Assembly (NCBI GenBank): GCA_017577615.1 | Contig: PKRE01000008.1 | Coordinates: 62,001-126,000 of the forward strand | Direction of reading: 5' to 3' | Length of the DNA stretch: 64,000 nucleotides | DNA from: Gammaproteobacteria bacterium | GTDB lineage: Bacteria > Pseudomonadota > Gammaproteobacteria > Steroidobacterales > Steroidobacteraceae | Part shown: in pieces, positions 36,265 to 44,701 of the stretch | How positions within the stretch are numbered: the first letter of the stretch is position 1 | Layout of the letters: the number at the start of each line of letters is the position of its first letter | Notes under the pieces: generated by a model | What the model saw: only the letters and a program-made list of their open reading frames with translations | What the model was told of the DNA's origin: nothing | Database searches by the model: none | Made by a program: the position numbers and the translations under genes

Positions 36265-37989
36265 ATGTCACCCGAGCTCCACGCATGCTCCGCTCCACTG
36301 CTGTCCGCCGCGATTCTTGCGACGGTGTCATTGGCGGCGCACGGTCAACAGTCCACCACGACACCAGCCGATCAGCCGACGCACGAACATTACAGCGCGC
36401 CCGAGCAGGGCAGCACGCGCACACTTTCGGGTGCACTCGCGCCGCGTTTACAGAACGTCGGCACGCTCGTCTTTCCGGTCACCTGCCGCTCAGAGCAGGC
36501 ACAAGTTTTCATGAATCAGGGTTTGAATCTCGCCTATGGATTTAATCACGCAGAGGCAGGACGTGCTTTCGCAGAAGCTGCACGTCTCGAGCCACACTGC
36601 GCAATGGCTTACTGGGGCCAGGCGCTCGTGCTGGGGCCCAACATCAATGCGCCGATGGATCCGACCGCGGAACCGCTGGCACAGCGACTCATCGACAAAG
36701 CACGTTCACTGAAAGCTCACGCAAGCGCGCGTGAGCGCGACTACATCGACGCATTGGCGGCGCGTTACACCGGAAACGCCGAAGATCGTGTGGCTGCGGA
36801 TCAGGCCTACGCCGGCGCCATGCGCATGTTGAGCGAGAAGTATCCTGACGACCCAGACGCTGCGACGCTGTATGCAGAAGCGCTCATGGACTTGCGCCCG
36901 TGGAACTACTGGTTGCCGGACGGTCGACCGTATCCCGGCACCGAGGAAATCGCCGCGTCGCTCGAGCGAGTCATTGCACACGACCCGAAGCACCTCGGCG
37001 CGCTGCATCTGTCGATTCACTTGTGGGAAGCGTTCGAGCCGCACAGAGCCGAGCAGGCGGCGGACACGCTGCTAACGCTGGCACCTGCTGCGGGGCACCT
37101 GGTGCACATGCCCGGACACATATATCAACGCGTCGGTCGCTACGATGATGTGATCAAGGCCAATCAATTGGCGATCCGCGCCGATGAAGACTACATCTCG
37201 CAGTGTCGAGCCCAGGGGATCTATCCGCTCGGCTACTACCCCCACAACATTCATTTCTTGTGGTTCGGCGCAACCATGGCGGGCCGCAGTGAGCTGGCAA
37301 TCGAAGCGGCACGCAAGACAGTCAATGCGGTTCCGCAGGAAGCGGTCCAGGAGATGCCGATTCTGCAGACATTCTTGCTGGTCGAGGATTTCGCGCTGGT
37401 CCGATTCGGACGCTGGGACGAGATTCTGCAGCTGGGCTCACTCAAGTACGACTCCCCCTTCACGCGCGGCGTACGACATTACGCGCGCGGCATGGCCCTT
37501 ACACGCAAGGGGGATTTTTCTGGCGCTGGCAAGGAGCTCGAAGCAGTAAGGCGAATCGCTGCAGATCCCGAGCTGATCGCAAAGCCTGCCTCCATGTCTT
37601 TGAACAAGCCCGATGCGGTGCTGCGGATCGCAGCGGCGTCACTCGCCGGCGAGCTCGCCGCCGCACAAGGACGTTACGACGAAGCCATTATCGAGCTCGA
37701 GCGTGCCGTTCGTCTGCAGGACGCACTGGTTTATACCGAGCCGGACGACTGGCACTATCCGGTACGCCACTCCCTCGCTGCTGTATTGCTTGAGGCAGGA
37801 CGCGCCGCGGAAGCCGAGACGGTCTATTGGCAGGACCTGCGCGAGCATCCAAAGAACGGCTGGGCGCTGTTTGGTCTCGCACAAGCTCTGCGGGCACAGG
37901 GCAAGATCGAGCAAGCCAAAGCAATCGAAGCCGACTTTCGCTCGGCATGGTCTGCTGCGGACATACAGCTCGCCTCATCGAGGTTCTAG
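36265..37989 (+). CDS. Secreted TPR repeat protein
   Basis: This 574-residue protein has a signal peptide (LLSAAILATVSLAAHG) and many 34-residue helical TPR-like repeats, among them AFAEAARLEPHCAMAYWGQA and AIIELERAVRLQDAL. The region FVNQGLNLAYGFNHAEAGRAF-type is common in secreted proteins of this order. It likely acts as a periplasmic or secreted protein-binding scaffold; the partner is unknown. A second TPR protein gene follows three bases after its stop, so the two form an operon. Confidence 0.85.
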   Translation: MSPELHACSAPLLSAAILATVSLAAHGQQSTTTPADQPTHEHYSAPEQGSTRTLSGALAPRLQNVGTLVFPVTCRSEQAQVFMNQGLNLAYGFNHAEAGRAFAEAARLEPHCAMAYWGQALVLGPNINAPMDPTAEPLAQRLIDKARSLKAHASARERDYIDALAARYTGNAEDRVAADQAYAGAMRMLSEKYPDDPDAATLYAEALMDLRPWNYWLPDGRPYPGTEEIAASLERVIAHDPKHLGALHLSIHLWEAFEPHRAEQAADTLLTLAPAAGHLVHMPGHIYQRVGRYDDVIKANQLAIRADEDYISQCRAQGIYPLGYYPHNIHFLWFGATMAGRSELAIEAARKTVNAVPQEAVQEMPILQTFLLVEDFALVRFGRWDEILQLGSLKYDSPFTRGVRHYARGMALTRKGDFSGAGKELEAVRRIAADPELIAKPASMSLNKPDAVLRIAAASLAGELAAAQGRYDEAIIELERAVRLQDALVYTEPDDWHYPVRHSLAAVLLEAGRAAEAETVYWQDLREHPKNGWALFGLAQALRAQGKIEQAKAIEADFRSAWSAADIQLASSRF

Positions 37990-37992
37990 GCC

Positions 37993-38673
37993 ATGACCGG
38001 CGGCTGTAAACATCGCGCGGCTGTGACGGTGCTGCTTGCGTGCGTCGCCGGTTGCGTATCACCGTTGGTATGCGCCGACGGCCCACCACGCAATCGCGCG
38101 CGACAACTCGAGCCCGAAACGGAGTACGGTCCGTCGGCGAGCGAAGCCTACGGGACGGGGTATGCCTTCATCGAGCGCGCAGCCCGCTTCGAGCAGGATG
38201 CCGCCGCTGCGCGAGACGCACGCAGTCGCAATGAAGCCCGCGCCGGTGCGAAGCTCGCATACGAAGACGCGTTGCGCGCAATGGAAGAAGCGGTGCGTCA
38301 CGATCCGCGCATGTACGAAGCGCACACATACATCGGCTATGCCAGGCGCAAGCACGGCCAACACGATCGCGCGCTCGCGGCATACGAGGCGGCCCTCGAG
38401 CTGAAGCCCGACTATGCGCGAGCCATCGAATACCAAGGGGAGGCGTTTCTGGGCCTCGATCGCTTCGAGCAGGCAAGGTTCAACTATCAACGCTTGTATG
38501 CGCTCGACCACGAGCAAGCAAACAAGCTCCTCAACGCCATGCGCCGCTGGGCCGAGACACGGGCACGAGAACCAGGCAGCGTTTCGCGAGAAACAATCGC
38601 GGCAGCACGAGAATGGCTGAATGCTCAACCGCATCCAGGCGGCGACACGGCGAGCATCGACACACCATGGTGA
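37993..38673 (+). CDS. TPR repeat lipoprotein-like protein
   Basis: This 226-residue protein has a short hydrophobic leader (VTVLLACVAGC with a possible lipobox Cys21) and two or three TPR units (AYEAALELKPDYARAIEYQG, FNYQRLYALDHEQANKL). It is in the same operon as the larger TPR protein before it (3-bp gap). The two probably act together outside the cytoplasm. No catalytic motif is seen. Confidence 0.82.
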   Translation: MTGGCKHRAAVTVLLACVAGCVSPLVCADGPPRNRARQLEPETEYGPSASEAYGTGYAFIERAARFEQDAAAARDARSRNEARAGAKLAYEDALRAMEEAVRHDPRMYEAHTYIGYARRKHGQHDRALAAYEAALELKPDYARAIEYQGEAFLGLDRFEQARFNYQRLYALDHEQANKLLNAMRRWAETRAREPGSVSRETIAAAREWLNAQPHPGGDTASIDTPW

Positions 38674-38979
38674 AGCGAGACGGAATGGAACGAGCAATCG
38701 TCGCCACATCGCGCCTGCTCGCTCATGTGCACATCTGACGTCCCGATCAAACAATCGTCAGCAAGAAGCCGAGCGGTTGCTCGTGTGTTGTCATCGCTGT
38801 CAGGCCGCGACTGAGCTCGCGCGCCCATACTCGAAACACACGACGCCTAACCGCCGTTTGTCTATGCTATGCGTGAGCGCGTATCCTGTCGTGCGCACAC
38901 CGACACGAGCTCCGGCGAGCGAGATCGTCATGAGGCTTGGGTCGCAACTCGCCGACAGAATCGGGAGGAGAAATACAAC
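38674..38979. other. Intergenic region upstream of the methyltransferase-like lipoprotein
   Basis: About 305 bp with no convincing coding region. It should hold the promoter of the following gene; I see no clear operator. Confidence 0.35.
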
Positions 38980-39882
38980 ATGAGAGCACAGCTTTTTGTG
39001 GGCGCAGCCGCCCTTGCCTTGTTCGCCTGTTCCAAGCAGGAACCCACCGCCCCGGTTGCACCCGAACCGAGCGCCGAGCGCGCAGCCGCAGCAACTAGCC
39101 CGAGTTCGATGCTCGATGCGGTGCTCGCTGCACAGCCCGAGGAAGCGCAAGCGCGCTACCAATGGCGTCATCCCAAAGAAACGCTGCAGTTCTTCGGTAT
39201 AGAGCCTGGTATGACAGTGGTCGACACGCTACCGGGAGAGATCTGGTACACGGGAATACTGATGGATTATCTCGGTCTGGAAGGCACGGTGATCGCCGCG
39301 GACTACTCGCCGGAAATGTGGCAGCTCTTCGGCAGGATCGCGCCGAAGCCTGAAGAGAAAGCGAAGTGGGCGGCCAACTTCGTCGCAAAGATGGACGCGA
39401 AGCGCGACGAAAACGATGCGCGCGTCATCGCCGTGCACTACGGCGCCATTCCCGACGAGCTTGCCGGCACAGCCGACGCAGTGCTGGTCATTCGTGCCAT
39501 CCACCACTTCATGCGATTCGAAGACCAGGGTGGCTATCTGACGAGCGCGCTCGAAGACATGAAGAAGCTGCTCAAGCCAGGCGGCATCGTCGGCGTCGTT
39601 GCGCATCGCGCGCCTGAGGACAGCTCCGATGAGTGGGCGAAAGGCAATGCGGGATACGTCAAGCAATCGGCGGTGATCGCTGCATTCGAGCGCGCGGGAT
39701 TCGAATTCGTCGAAGCCAGCGAAATCAATGCCAATCCGAAGGATCAGCCAACCGAAAGCGACATCGTGTGGCGCCTACCCCCGACGCTTGCGACGAGCCG
39801 CAACGATCCAGAGCTACGCAAGCAGATGGAGGCGATCGGCGAGTCGGATCGCATGACGCTGAAGTTTCGCAAGCCTGTGTGA
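38980..39882 (+). CDS. Exported methyltransferase-fold lipoprotein (COG4798 type)
   Basis: This 300-residue protein has a lipoprotein signal ending LALFACSK, so it is sent to the periplasm or outer membrane. The body has a class I methyltransferase-like fold: VVDTLPGEIWYTGILMDYLG (a changed motif I), VIAADYSPEMW, AVLVIRAIHHFM and LKPGGIVGVVAHR. Such 'predicted methyltransferases' are widespread in proteobacteria. SAM is not known to be available in the periplasm, so either it does not methylate with SAM or it uses the fold otherwise. GGAGGAG lies nine bases before the ATG and decides the start. Confidence 0.85.
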   Translation: MRAQLFVGAAALALFACSKQEPTAPVAPEPSAERAAAATSPSSMLDAVLAAQPEEAQARYQWRHPKETLQFFGIEPGMTVVDTLPGEIWYTGILMDYLGLEGTVIAADYSPEMWQLFGRIAPKPEEKAKWAANFVAKMDAKRDENDARVIAVHYGAIPDELAGTADAVLVIRAIHHFMRFEDQGGYLTSALEDMKKLLKPGGIVGVVAHRAPEDSSDEWAKGNAGYVKQSAVIAAFERAGFEFVEASEINANPKDQPTESDIVWRLPPTLATSRNDPELRKQMEAIGESDRMTLKFRKPV

Positions 39883-39896
39883 GTAAAGCGCAACTA

Positions 39897-39963
39897 GATG
39901 CGAGGCCGGGGCAGACACCGGCCTCGCCTTCGTCCCATCCTATCGCCCACAGCCTACAGCCTC
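39897..39963. repeat. Dispersed convergent-end intergenic sequence, copy C
   Basis: Contains cagcctacagcct (39950-39962), identical to 11914-11926. The lipase gene's stop codon (39954-39956) lies inside it, as the FGGY kinase stop does in copy A. Confidence 0.5.
39901..39926. terminator. Hairpin between convergent genes
   Basis: A perfect 9-bp stem CGAGGCCGG/CCGGCCTCG with an 8-nt loop lies just past the methyltransferase-like gene and before the convergent lipase gene. It is part of the intergenic repeat at 39897-39963. Confidence 0.55.
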
Positions 39964-41504
39964 CCGAAATACGCCCGCACGGCGGCCAAGCAAAACGGCG
40001 CGACGAGCGTCGCGTGATACGCCTCTTGCACGGCAGCCGCGCCGCCGTCGTCCGCACCTTCTGCGACGGCGTTCGCAGCCAGCAGAATCTTGGCGGTCTC
40101 AAAACGTCGCTTGTAATCCGCAAACGGATCGTTTGCGACCGGTTCCGTCTCGACATCGAGCACCGTGATCTCCGCAACCGTCGGCGCCCAATAACCCAGC
40201 ATGAGCTGCGTGTTCAAGAAGAACACCGTGGGGTCACCGTGACCGCCGCAAAGAAACATCGGCGCAGCAGGCGTCCAATCGCGCAGGTCGTTACGTTTCA
40301 ATGCCTGACGCAGCGGATGCACGGGCGCTTCCGGCGGAGCGCCAGTCGTGGTGGTTGGGAATCCACCATCGGGGTTCGCCTGCGCATCCTGTAGATAGCC
40401 CAGTCGAAAATCGTTGGTGAGCAAGTGCGTGGTGCCGAAACCCTGCGCGAAGACGTTTGCGAATCGCTCCGGCTGCGTCGGTGGCGTGTAGGACGCATAC
40501 GCCGGATCCGGCGGGACGTCGCTGAACAGCTGCTGCCGCGGCAGCAAGCCCTGCTCGTACAACGACGAGCGTGTCTGCGTGCTCGGTAGCAGCGACTCGA
40601 TGCCGCTTGCATAGCGCGCCTCGAACACATCGGCTGGGCTCGCGTAGATGTTGCCGTATGCGAGCTGATAACCCGTCGTCAACATCGTGAAGTGCAGCGG
40701 CGCACCGGCATTCACCTGTCCATAGAAGACCGCATCGCCGAATGCCGCCAGCGCATAGGGTCCCGACATCGGTGCGGAAGCGGTCACCGTCATCCCCGTC
40801 GCCTGCATGGCGCGATGTGTTGCCATGGCGACATGACCGCCTTGCGAATAGCCGGTCACGAAAAGCTGCTCACTTGGCCGCGTCATCGGTGCCTCGACCG
40901 TCGGCAACGCCGTGCGAGCTGCCGTCAAGGCATCGATCATGTCTTTCGATGACTGATCGGCATTCAAGTAAGGATGGTAGTGCGTCGAAACGTCGTATCC
41001 GACATAGTTCGGGGCGACCACGATATAGCCGTGCGCGGCAAAGGCTGCTGCCACGAGGATCGACTCGATGCGATCCGGATTACGAATGTCCGCCATGTTG
41101 AACGCGCGCTCGCTCGCGGTGCCATGCGCGTACAACAGCACCGGTCGCTCACCCTGACACTGCGGCGCATCGCCTGTCGGCACCAGCAATGCGCCCGAAG
41201 CGGGCGTGAGCGCATCTCCCGGTGCCACGGTGTGATATTTCAGATGATGCACGTCGATGCGACAGGGCGGCTCGCCCATGATCTCGAGCAGCACTTGTCC
41301 TGCGAAGCTGCCGCCAACGCTCGCGACGAGATCTGCAACCGACACTGAATCCACGCGTGCTGGGGGATTTTCGATCAACACGCCGCGTGCGGGTGCATCG
41401 TCCTGTTGCGGTTGCGGATCGTCGCTCGATCGCCCGTCGCCGCAAGCTGCAATGGCTGCACAAAGCGCGCAAAGCGGCATTGATCGTCGCAGGTGTGTCA
41501 GCAT
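39954..41504 (-). CDS. Alpha/beta hydrolase lipoprotein, secretory lipase-like
   Basis: This 516-residue exported protein has lipobox CAAIAAC (Cys21) and a low-complexity linker. The alpha/beta hydrolase body carries the elbow GYSQGGHVAMA (Ser), YVGYD, and the late region LCGGHGDPTVF that can supply Asp/His. This layout is like secretory lipases and LIP-family esterases. It probably hydrolyses lipid or polymer esters at the cell surface. The substrate is unknown. The gene ends inside an intergenic repeat. Confidence 0.82.
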   Translation of the reverse strand: MLTHLRRSMPLCALCAAIAACGDGRSSDDPQPQQDDAPARGVLIENPPARVDSVSVADLVASVGGSFAGQVLLEIMGEPPCRIDVHHLKYHTVAPGDALTPASGALLVPTGDAPQCQGERPVLLYAHGTASERAFNMADIRNPDRIESILVAAAFAAHGYIVVAPNYVGYDVSTHYHPYLNADQSSKDMIDALTAARTALPTVEAPMTRPSEQLFVTGYSQGGHVAMATHRAMQATGMTVTASAPMSGPYALAAFGDAVFYGQVNAGAPLHFTMLTTGYQLAYGNIYASPADVFEARYASGIESLLPSTQTRSSLYEQGLLPRQQLFSDVPPDPAYASYTPPTQPERFANVFAQGFGTTHLLTNDFRLGYLQDAQANPDGGFPTTTTGAPPEAPVHPLRQALKRNDLRDWTPAAPMFLCGGHGDPTVFFLNTQLMLGYWAPTVAEITVLDVETEPVANDPFADYKRRFETAKILLAANAVAEGADDGGAAAVQEAYHATLVAPFCLAAVRAYFGRL

Positions 41505-41634
41505 CGAGCGTGCTCCGACGTCTTGATCGTTCTACTAACGCTGCGCACGTAGCGAAGGTCCACTTCAATCGATGCGCAGTCGGGTACAGCCTGTAGACTC
41601 GCGCCGACGCGTTTGTGCGTGTAGGGTTATGCCC

Positions 41635-42411
41635 ATGAAAATCGCAACCTTTAACGTCAACGGCATCGCCAGCCGCTTGGAGCACCTCATCACATGGTTG
41701 GAGAAGGAGCGGCCGGATATTGCGTGCCTCCAAGAGCTGAAAGCTCCCGATTCCGCGTTTCCGATCATGGCGATCCGAGCGGCCGGCTACGGTGCCGTTT
41801 GGCATGGGCAGCGCTCGTGGAACGGCGTGGCAATCCTCGCCAAAGGTGAAGACCCAGTGGAAATCCGTCGTGGTCTGCCTGGCGATCCGAACGACACCCA
41901 GAGTCGTTACATTGAAGCGACGGCCAAAGGAATCGTGGTCGGCTGTCTCTATCTGCCGAATGGCAATCCACAGCCTGGAGAAAAATTCGACTACAAACTC
42001 GCCTGGTTCGAACGACTCATCGCGCATGCGCAGACGCTGTATGACTGCGGCAAGCCGGTGGTACTCGCAGGAGACTACAACGTCGTACCGACGGATTTCG
42101 ACATATACAACCCGAAATCCTGGCGCAAGGATGCGTTGCTGCACCCCGAGTCACGCGCTGCATATCAACGTCTATTGTCGCAAGGCTGGGTCGATGCGCT
42201 GCGAGCGGTGCATCCGAACGAGCAGATTTTCACCTTTTGGGATTACTTCCGTGATCACTGGAAACGCAACGCCGGACTGCGCATCGATCACTTGCTATTG
42301 AATCGAAAGCTGGCCGAGCGACTCATCGATGCGAACGTCGATCGCTGGGTACGCGATCTGCCGAAACCGAGCGATCACGCACCCACATGGGTGTTGTTGC
42401 GCGACGAATAG
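41635..42411 (+). CDS. xthA: Exonuclease III (AP endonuclease)
   Basis: This 258-residue enzyme starts MKIATFNVNGIASR and has ACLQELKA (Glu), GDYNVVPTDFDIYNP, RIDHLLLN and the closing SDHAPTWVLL, all typical of ExoIII. It cuts DNA at abasic sites and removes nucleotides from 3' ends. The ATG at 41635 has an AGGG at a suitable distance, better than the ATG six bases before. Thirty-seven bases after its stop a gene for an SRAP protein begins on the same strand. That pairing is notable since both act on abasic sites. Confidence 0.93.
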   Translation: MKIATFNVNGIASRLEHLITWLEKERPDIACLQELKAPDSAFPIMAIRAAGYGAVWHGQRSWNGVAILAKGEDPVEIRRGLPGDPNDTQSRYIEATAKGIVVGCLYLPNGNPQPGEKFDYKLAWFERLIAHAQTLYDCGKPVVLAGDYNVVPTDFDIYNPKSWRKDALLHPESRAAYQRLLSQGWVDALRAVHPNEQIFTFWDYFRDHWKRNAGLRIDHLLLNRKLAERLIDANVDRWVRDLPKPSDHAPTWVLLRDE

Positions 42412-42448
42412 CCAATGACGACCGCACGGACGGTGTACGATCAGAGCG

Positions 42449-43213
42449 ATGTGTGGTCGCTACGTTTCCCCTGACCAAGCCACGATCGAGCGCGACTACG
42501 CGATCGAACGAGCGAATTGCCACATCGGCTTGTCCGACGCGCTGGAGCGTGCTTACGAGGCGAGCTACAACGTGGCGCCGACCGACAACGTCCCGGTAGT
42601 GCGCGCAATTCGCAATCGCAAAGGCGAACGGGAGGCACTGCTGATGCGATGGGGACTGGTGCCGTACTGGGCGAAGGGTCAGGCACCGAAGTTCTCGACG
42701 ATCAACGCGACGATCGAAAGGCTGGAAACCGGCGCAGCATGGAAGAGTGCGTGGCAGCGAGGGCGCCGCTGCATCCTGCCATGCACCGGCTTTTACGAGT
42801 GGCAGCTGCAGGCAGGCGGCAGGCGCAAGCAGCCCTACTTCATCAAGCCAGTGGACGGCGACACGTTCGCCCTCGCGGGAATCTGGGACGAGTCTTACAC
42901 CGAGTCCGGCGAACGAATCGTATCGTGTGCCGTGATCACCATGCGCGCGAACGATCTCATGGCGGAGATCCATAACCACTCCAGCGGCAAGCCGCTACCG
43001 CGCGAGCAACGGCGGATGCCTGCCATCTTGCGCAAGGATGACGTGGACCTGTGGCTCACGGGAACGCCCTCCGAAGCCAAGGCACTGTTGCAGGAGTACC
43101 CCAGCGAGCTGATGGTCGCGTGGCCGGTCTCCGAGCGCGTCAACAGTCCGCGCAACAATGCGCCTGATCTCATCCAGCCGATCGAGCCCGATCCGCAGCA
43201 ATCAATCACTTAG
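42449..43213 (+). CDS. SRAP domain protein, abasic-site DNA-protein crosslinker (YedK/HMCES family)
   Basis: This 254-residue protein starts MCGRYVSP, giving the catalytic Cys2 after Met removal, and shows the SRAP residues in ASYNVAPTDNVPVVR, WGLVPYWAK, FYEWQ and MAEIHNHSSGKPLP (His). Family members covalently bind abasic sites in single-stranded DNA through Cys2 and shield them. It follows the exonuclease III gene closely, so the two are likely co-transcribed. The N-terminal Met-Cys and the asparagine/histidine set appear intact. Confidence 0.93.
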   Translation: MCGRYVSPDQATIERDYAIERANCHIGLSDALERAYEASYNVAPTDNVPVVRAIRNRKGEREALLMRWGLVPYWAKGQAPKFSTINATIERLETGAAWKSAWQRGRRCILPCTGFYEWQLQAGGRRKQPYFIKPVDGDTFALAGIWDESYTESGERIVSCAVITMRANDLMAEIHNHSSGKPLPREQRRMPAILRKDDVDLWLTGTPSEAKALLQEYPSELMVAWPVSERVNSPRNNAPDLIQPIEPDPQQSIT

Positions 43214-43242
43214 CGACGCGCTCTTGCGCAGCAGACGCGGTA

Positions 43243-43258
43243 CTGTATAAAAAATCAG
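43243..43258. promoter_or_regulatory. LexA-like box candidate
   Basis: CTGTATAAAAAATCAG differs from the LexA pattern CTGT-N8-ACAG in a single position of the right half. It lies between the SRAP gene and the next small gene, whose start is about 90 bp downstream. It may also act simply as an AT-rich promoter element. Confidence 0.35.
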
Positions 43259-43346
43259 CCCATGGCGGCGATTCTTTTGCAGGCGTTCCTGACCTGCCTG
43301 CGAGCCGCGTGTCACGAGCGCACATGTCACCGAGCGCGGAGTCACT

Positions 43347-43589
43347 ATGTTCATCACCCCGCTAAAGCTCATCGACCGAACCATCGATCACCTGGAAATT
43401 TTGGCCGAAGTGCTCACCGACGAAGTGAACGAACCCCTGAACAGCGAGCTCGAGGCGGAAAGAAAGCTCTGCAAAGAAACCTTGCTCACGATCCGCGTCC
43501 TGTTGCCGAAGCTCAAGGCCGTGCGATGCACGCCTGTGGCAATGACTGCCGCACAGCCCGCCCACTGTCCGTCTTGCAACGAAGGTTGA
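43347..43589 (+). CDS. Small helical protein of unknown function
   Basis: An 80-residue protein rich in charged and leucine residues (helical segment LKLIDRTIDHLEILAEVLTD), with two Cys near the end in PAHCPSCNEG. I do not recognise it. GGAG lies about six bases before the ATG. It is in the same direction as the SRAP gene and behind a LexA-like box, so an SOS link is possible but not shown. Confidence 0.55.
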   Translation: MFITPLKLIDRTIDHLEILAEVLTDEVNEPLNSELEAERKLCKETLLTIRVLLPKLKAVRCTPVAMTAAQPAHCPSCNEG

Positions 43590-43697
43590 TGCGTCGCGTG
43601 CTGCGTCGTGATCGACCTTTTCCCGTTCGGGTGCGTGGCGATGCCTTCGAAGAAGCCGGCCAAGCCAGGGACGCTCGGGTTTTTAGGGGAATGCGGC

Positions 43698-43925
43698 ATG
43701 ACGGTGTACATCGTCTGCGGCAAGTGTGGCCGCTTCACAGTGGCGAAGCTCGAGGAAATCGCGAAGCGCACCGGTTGGCGCGCAAACGCGGACGAGGTTG
43801 GCAAGCGGCTACGTTGCAGCGATTGCGGTCATCGCGGAGCAAAGCTCACAACGCAGCGGCCACAGGCCGGTAGAGCGGTGTGTCCTCGGTGTCTGCGGCC
43901 CTTCGGACCCAGGTCGCGGCTGTAG
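43698..43925 (+). CDS. Small zinc-ribbon-like protein
   Basis: A 75-residue protein with two Cys pairs, CGKCGR and CSDCGH, and a third, CPRC, after a spacer, a layout like zinc ribbons. The AGGGGA seven bases before ATG 43698 decides the start; earlier ATGs or GTGs have weaker ribosome sites. Function unknown. Confidence 0.55.
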   Translation: MTVYIVCGKCGRFTVAKLEEIAKRTGWRANADEVGKRLRCSDCGHRGAKLTTQRPQAGRAVCPRCLRPFGPRSRL

Positions 43926-44058
43926 CCAAGACACGCTTTACGCGTGCCGTCTGGCAGACTCGACGTCGGCATTTGCTTGGCACAGAGCACGACTCGCGAA
44001 CCACACCTCACCACTTGCTCCGGCTTCCAGCCCCAGCCAACCCTGATATCGTACGGCC

Positions 44059-44478
44059 ATGCGCGCAATCAGCATCAAAGCAGTCTTGCTCGCGACACTC
44101 GCGGTGCTTGGCGTGGACTTTCTGTTGGGCATGGTCCTGATTGGCCTGTTCGCACCGGAGCTGAACTCTGCCATGACGGACGAGCAGGTGCGCCAAACGG
44201 TCGAACGGCTGCTGAACGACCGCGAGTACCTCTTGCTGTCGTTTGTCTTCGGCACCGGCACCACCGTGCTCGGCGGCTACCTCGCCGCACGCCTCGGCCG
44301 CATCGTGCCTTACTTCCACGCGCTCGCCTTCGGCTTGCTCTCCATCGTGCTCGGGCTGCTCACCGCGGCTCAGATCCCGACCTGGTACCACACGGTCGGG
44401 ATCCTCATCACCGTGCCTGCGGCGCTCGTCGGCGCGCACATCGCAAAGCGACAAGCGCACCGCATCGGGAACGGATGA
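44059..44478 (+). CDS. Small membrane protein of unknown function
   Basis: A 139-residue protein with four membrane helices (LATLAVLGVDFLLGMVLIGLF, LLLSFVFGTGTTVLGGYLA, FHALAFGLLSIVLGLLT, VGILITVPAALVGAH). No family is recognised. It lies just upstream of the asd leader region and ends at 44478, two bases before the putative leader promoter. Confidence 0.6.
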   Translation: MRAISIKAVLLATLAVLGVDFLLGMVLIGLFAPELNSAMTDEQVRQTVERLLNDREYLLLSFVFGTGTTVLGGYLAARLGRIVPYFHALAFGLLSIVLGLLTAAQIPTWYHTVGILITVPAALVGAHIAKRQAHRIGNG

Positions 44479-44480
44479 CC

Positions 44481-44507
44481 TTGTATTCCGAGACGTCATC
44501 GTATAGA
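44481..44507 (+). promoter_or_regulatory. Candidate promoter for the asd leader
   Basis: TTGTAT (44481-44486) and TATAGA (44502-44507) are 15 bases apart, a little short for sigma-70. The predicted start near 44514 would give a nearly leaderless peptide transcript before ATG 44519. Confidence 0.35.
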
Positions 44508-44518
44508 GTCGCGCCCCC

Positions 44519-44599
44519 ATGATTCGGCTCACTATTAACAAACGCACGATGAAAACGAAGACGCTCCTCGCGGGGTCTCGTCTGTCCGTGCGCGTTTAG
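44519..44599 (+). CDS. Leader peptide of the asd attenuator
   Basis: A 26-codon frame starts MIRLTINKRTMKTKTLL and ends at TAG 44597. Of residues 2-15, eleven are Ile, Thr, Asn, Lys or Met, all products of the aspartate pathway that Asd feeds. The coding part overlaps the first hairpin of the attenuator (44559-44583). There is no clear Shine-Dalgarno before either ATG (44519 or 44549). A role as a control peptide for the downstream asd is inferred from composition and position. Confidence 0.55.
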   Translation: MIRLTINKRTMKTKTLLAGSRLSVRV

Positions 44600-44622
44600 T
44601 CGAACCGAATCGAACAGATCAC

Positions 44623-44658
44623 AAGGCCCCGCCGGTTGCCGACGGGGCCTTTTTGTTT
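44623..44658 (+). terminator. Intrinsic terminator/attenuator upstream of asd
   Basis: Perfect 9-bp stem AAGGCCCCG (44623-44631) with CGGGGCCTT (44643-44651), a smaller inner stem CGG/CCG, then TTTTTGTTT. It lies 44 bases before asd. An alternative pairing of AGGCCCCGC (44624-44632) with GCGGGGTCT (44570-44578, inside the leader reading frame) would prevent it, giving a classic terminator/antiterminator switch. Confidence 0.7.
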
Positions 44659-44701
44659 GGGTGCCTGTCTGCCGGCTCGCAAGTCAGAGAGGAAAGCAGC
44701 C

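Noticed and set aside
43262..43873. A 203-codon frame over the two small genes
   Set aside because: It conflicts with two better-supported frames and has Arg/His-rich shadow composition.
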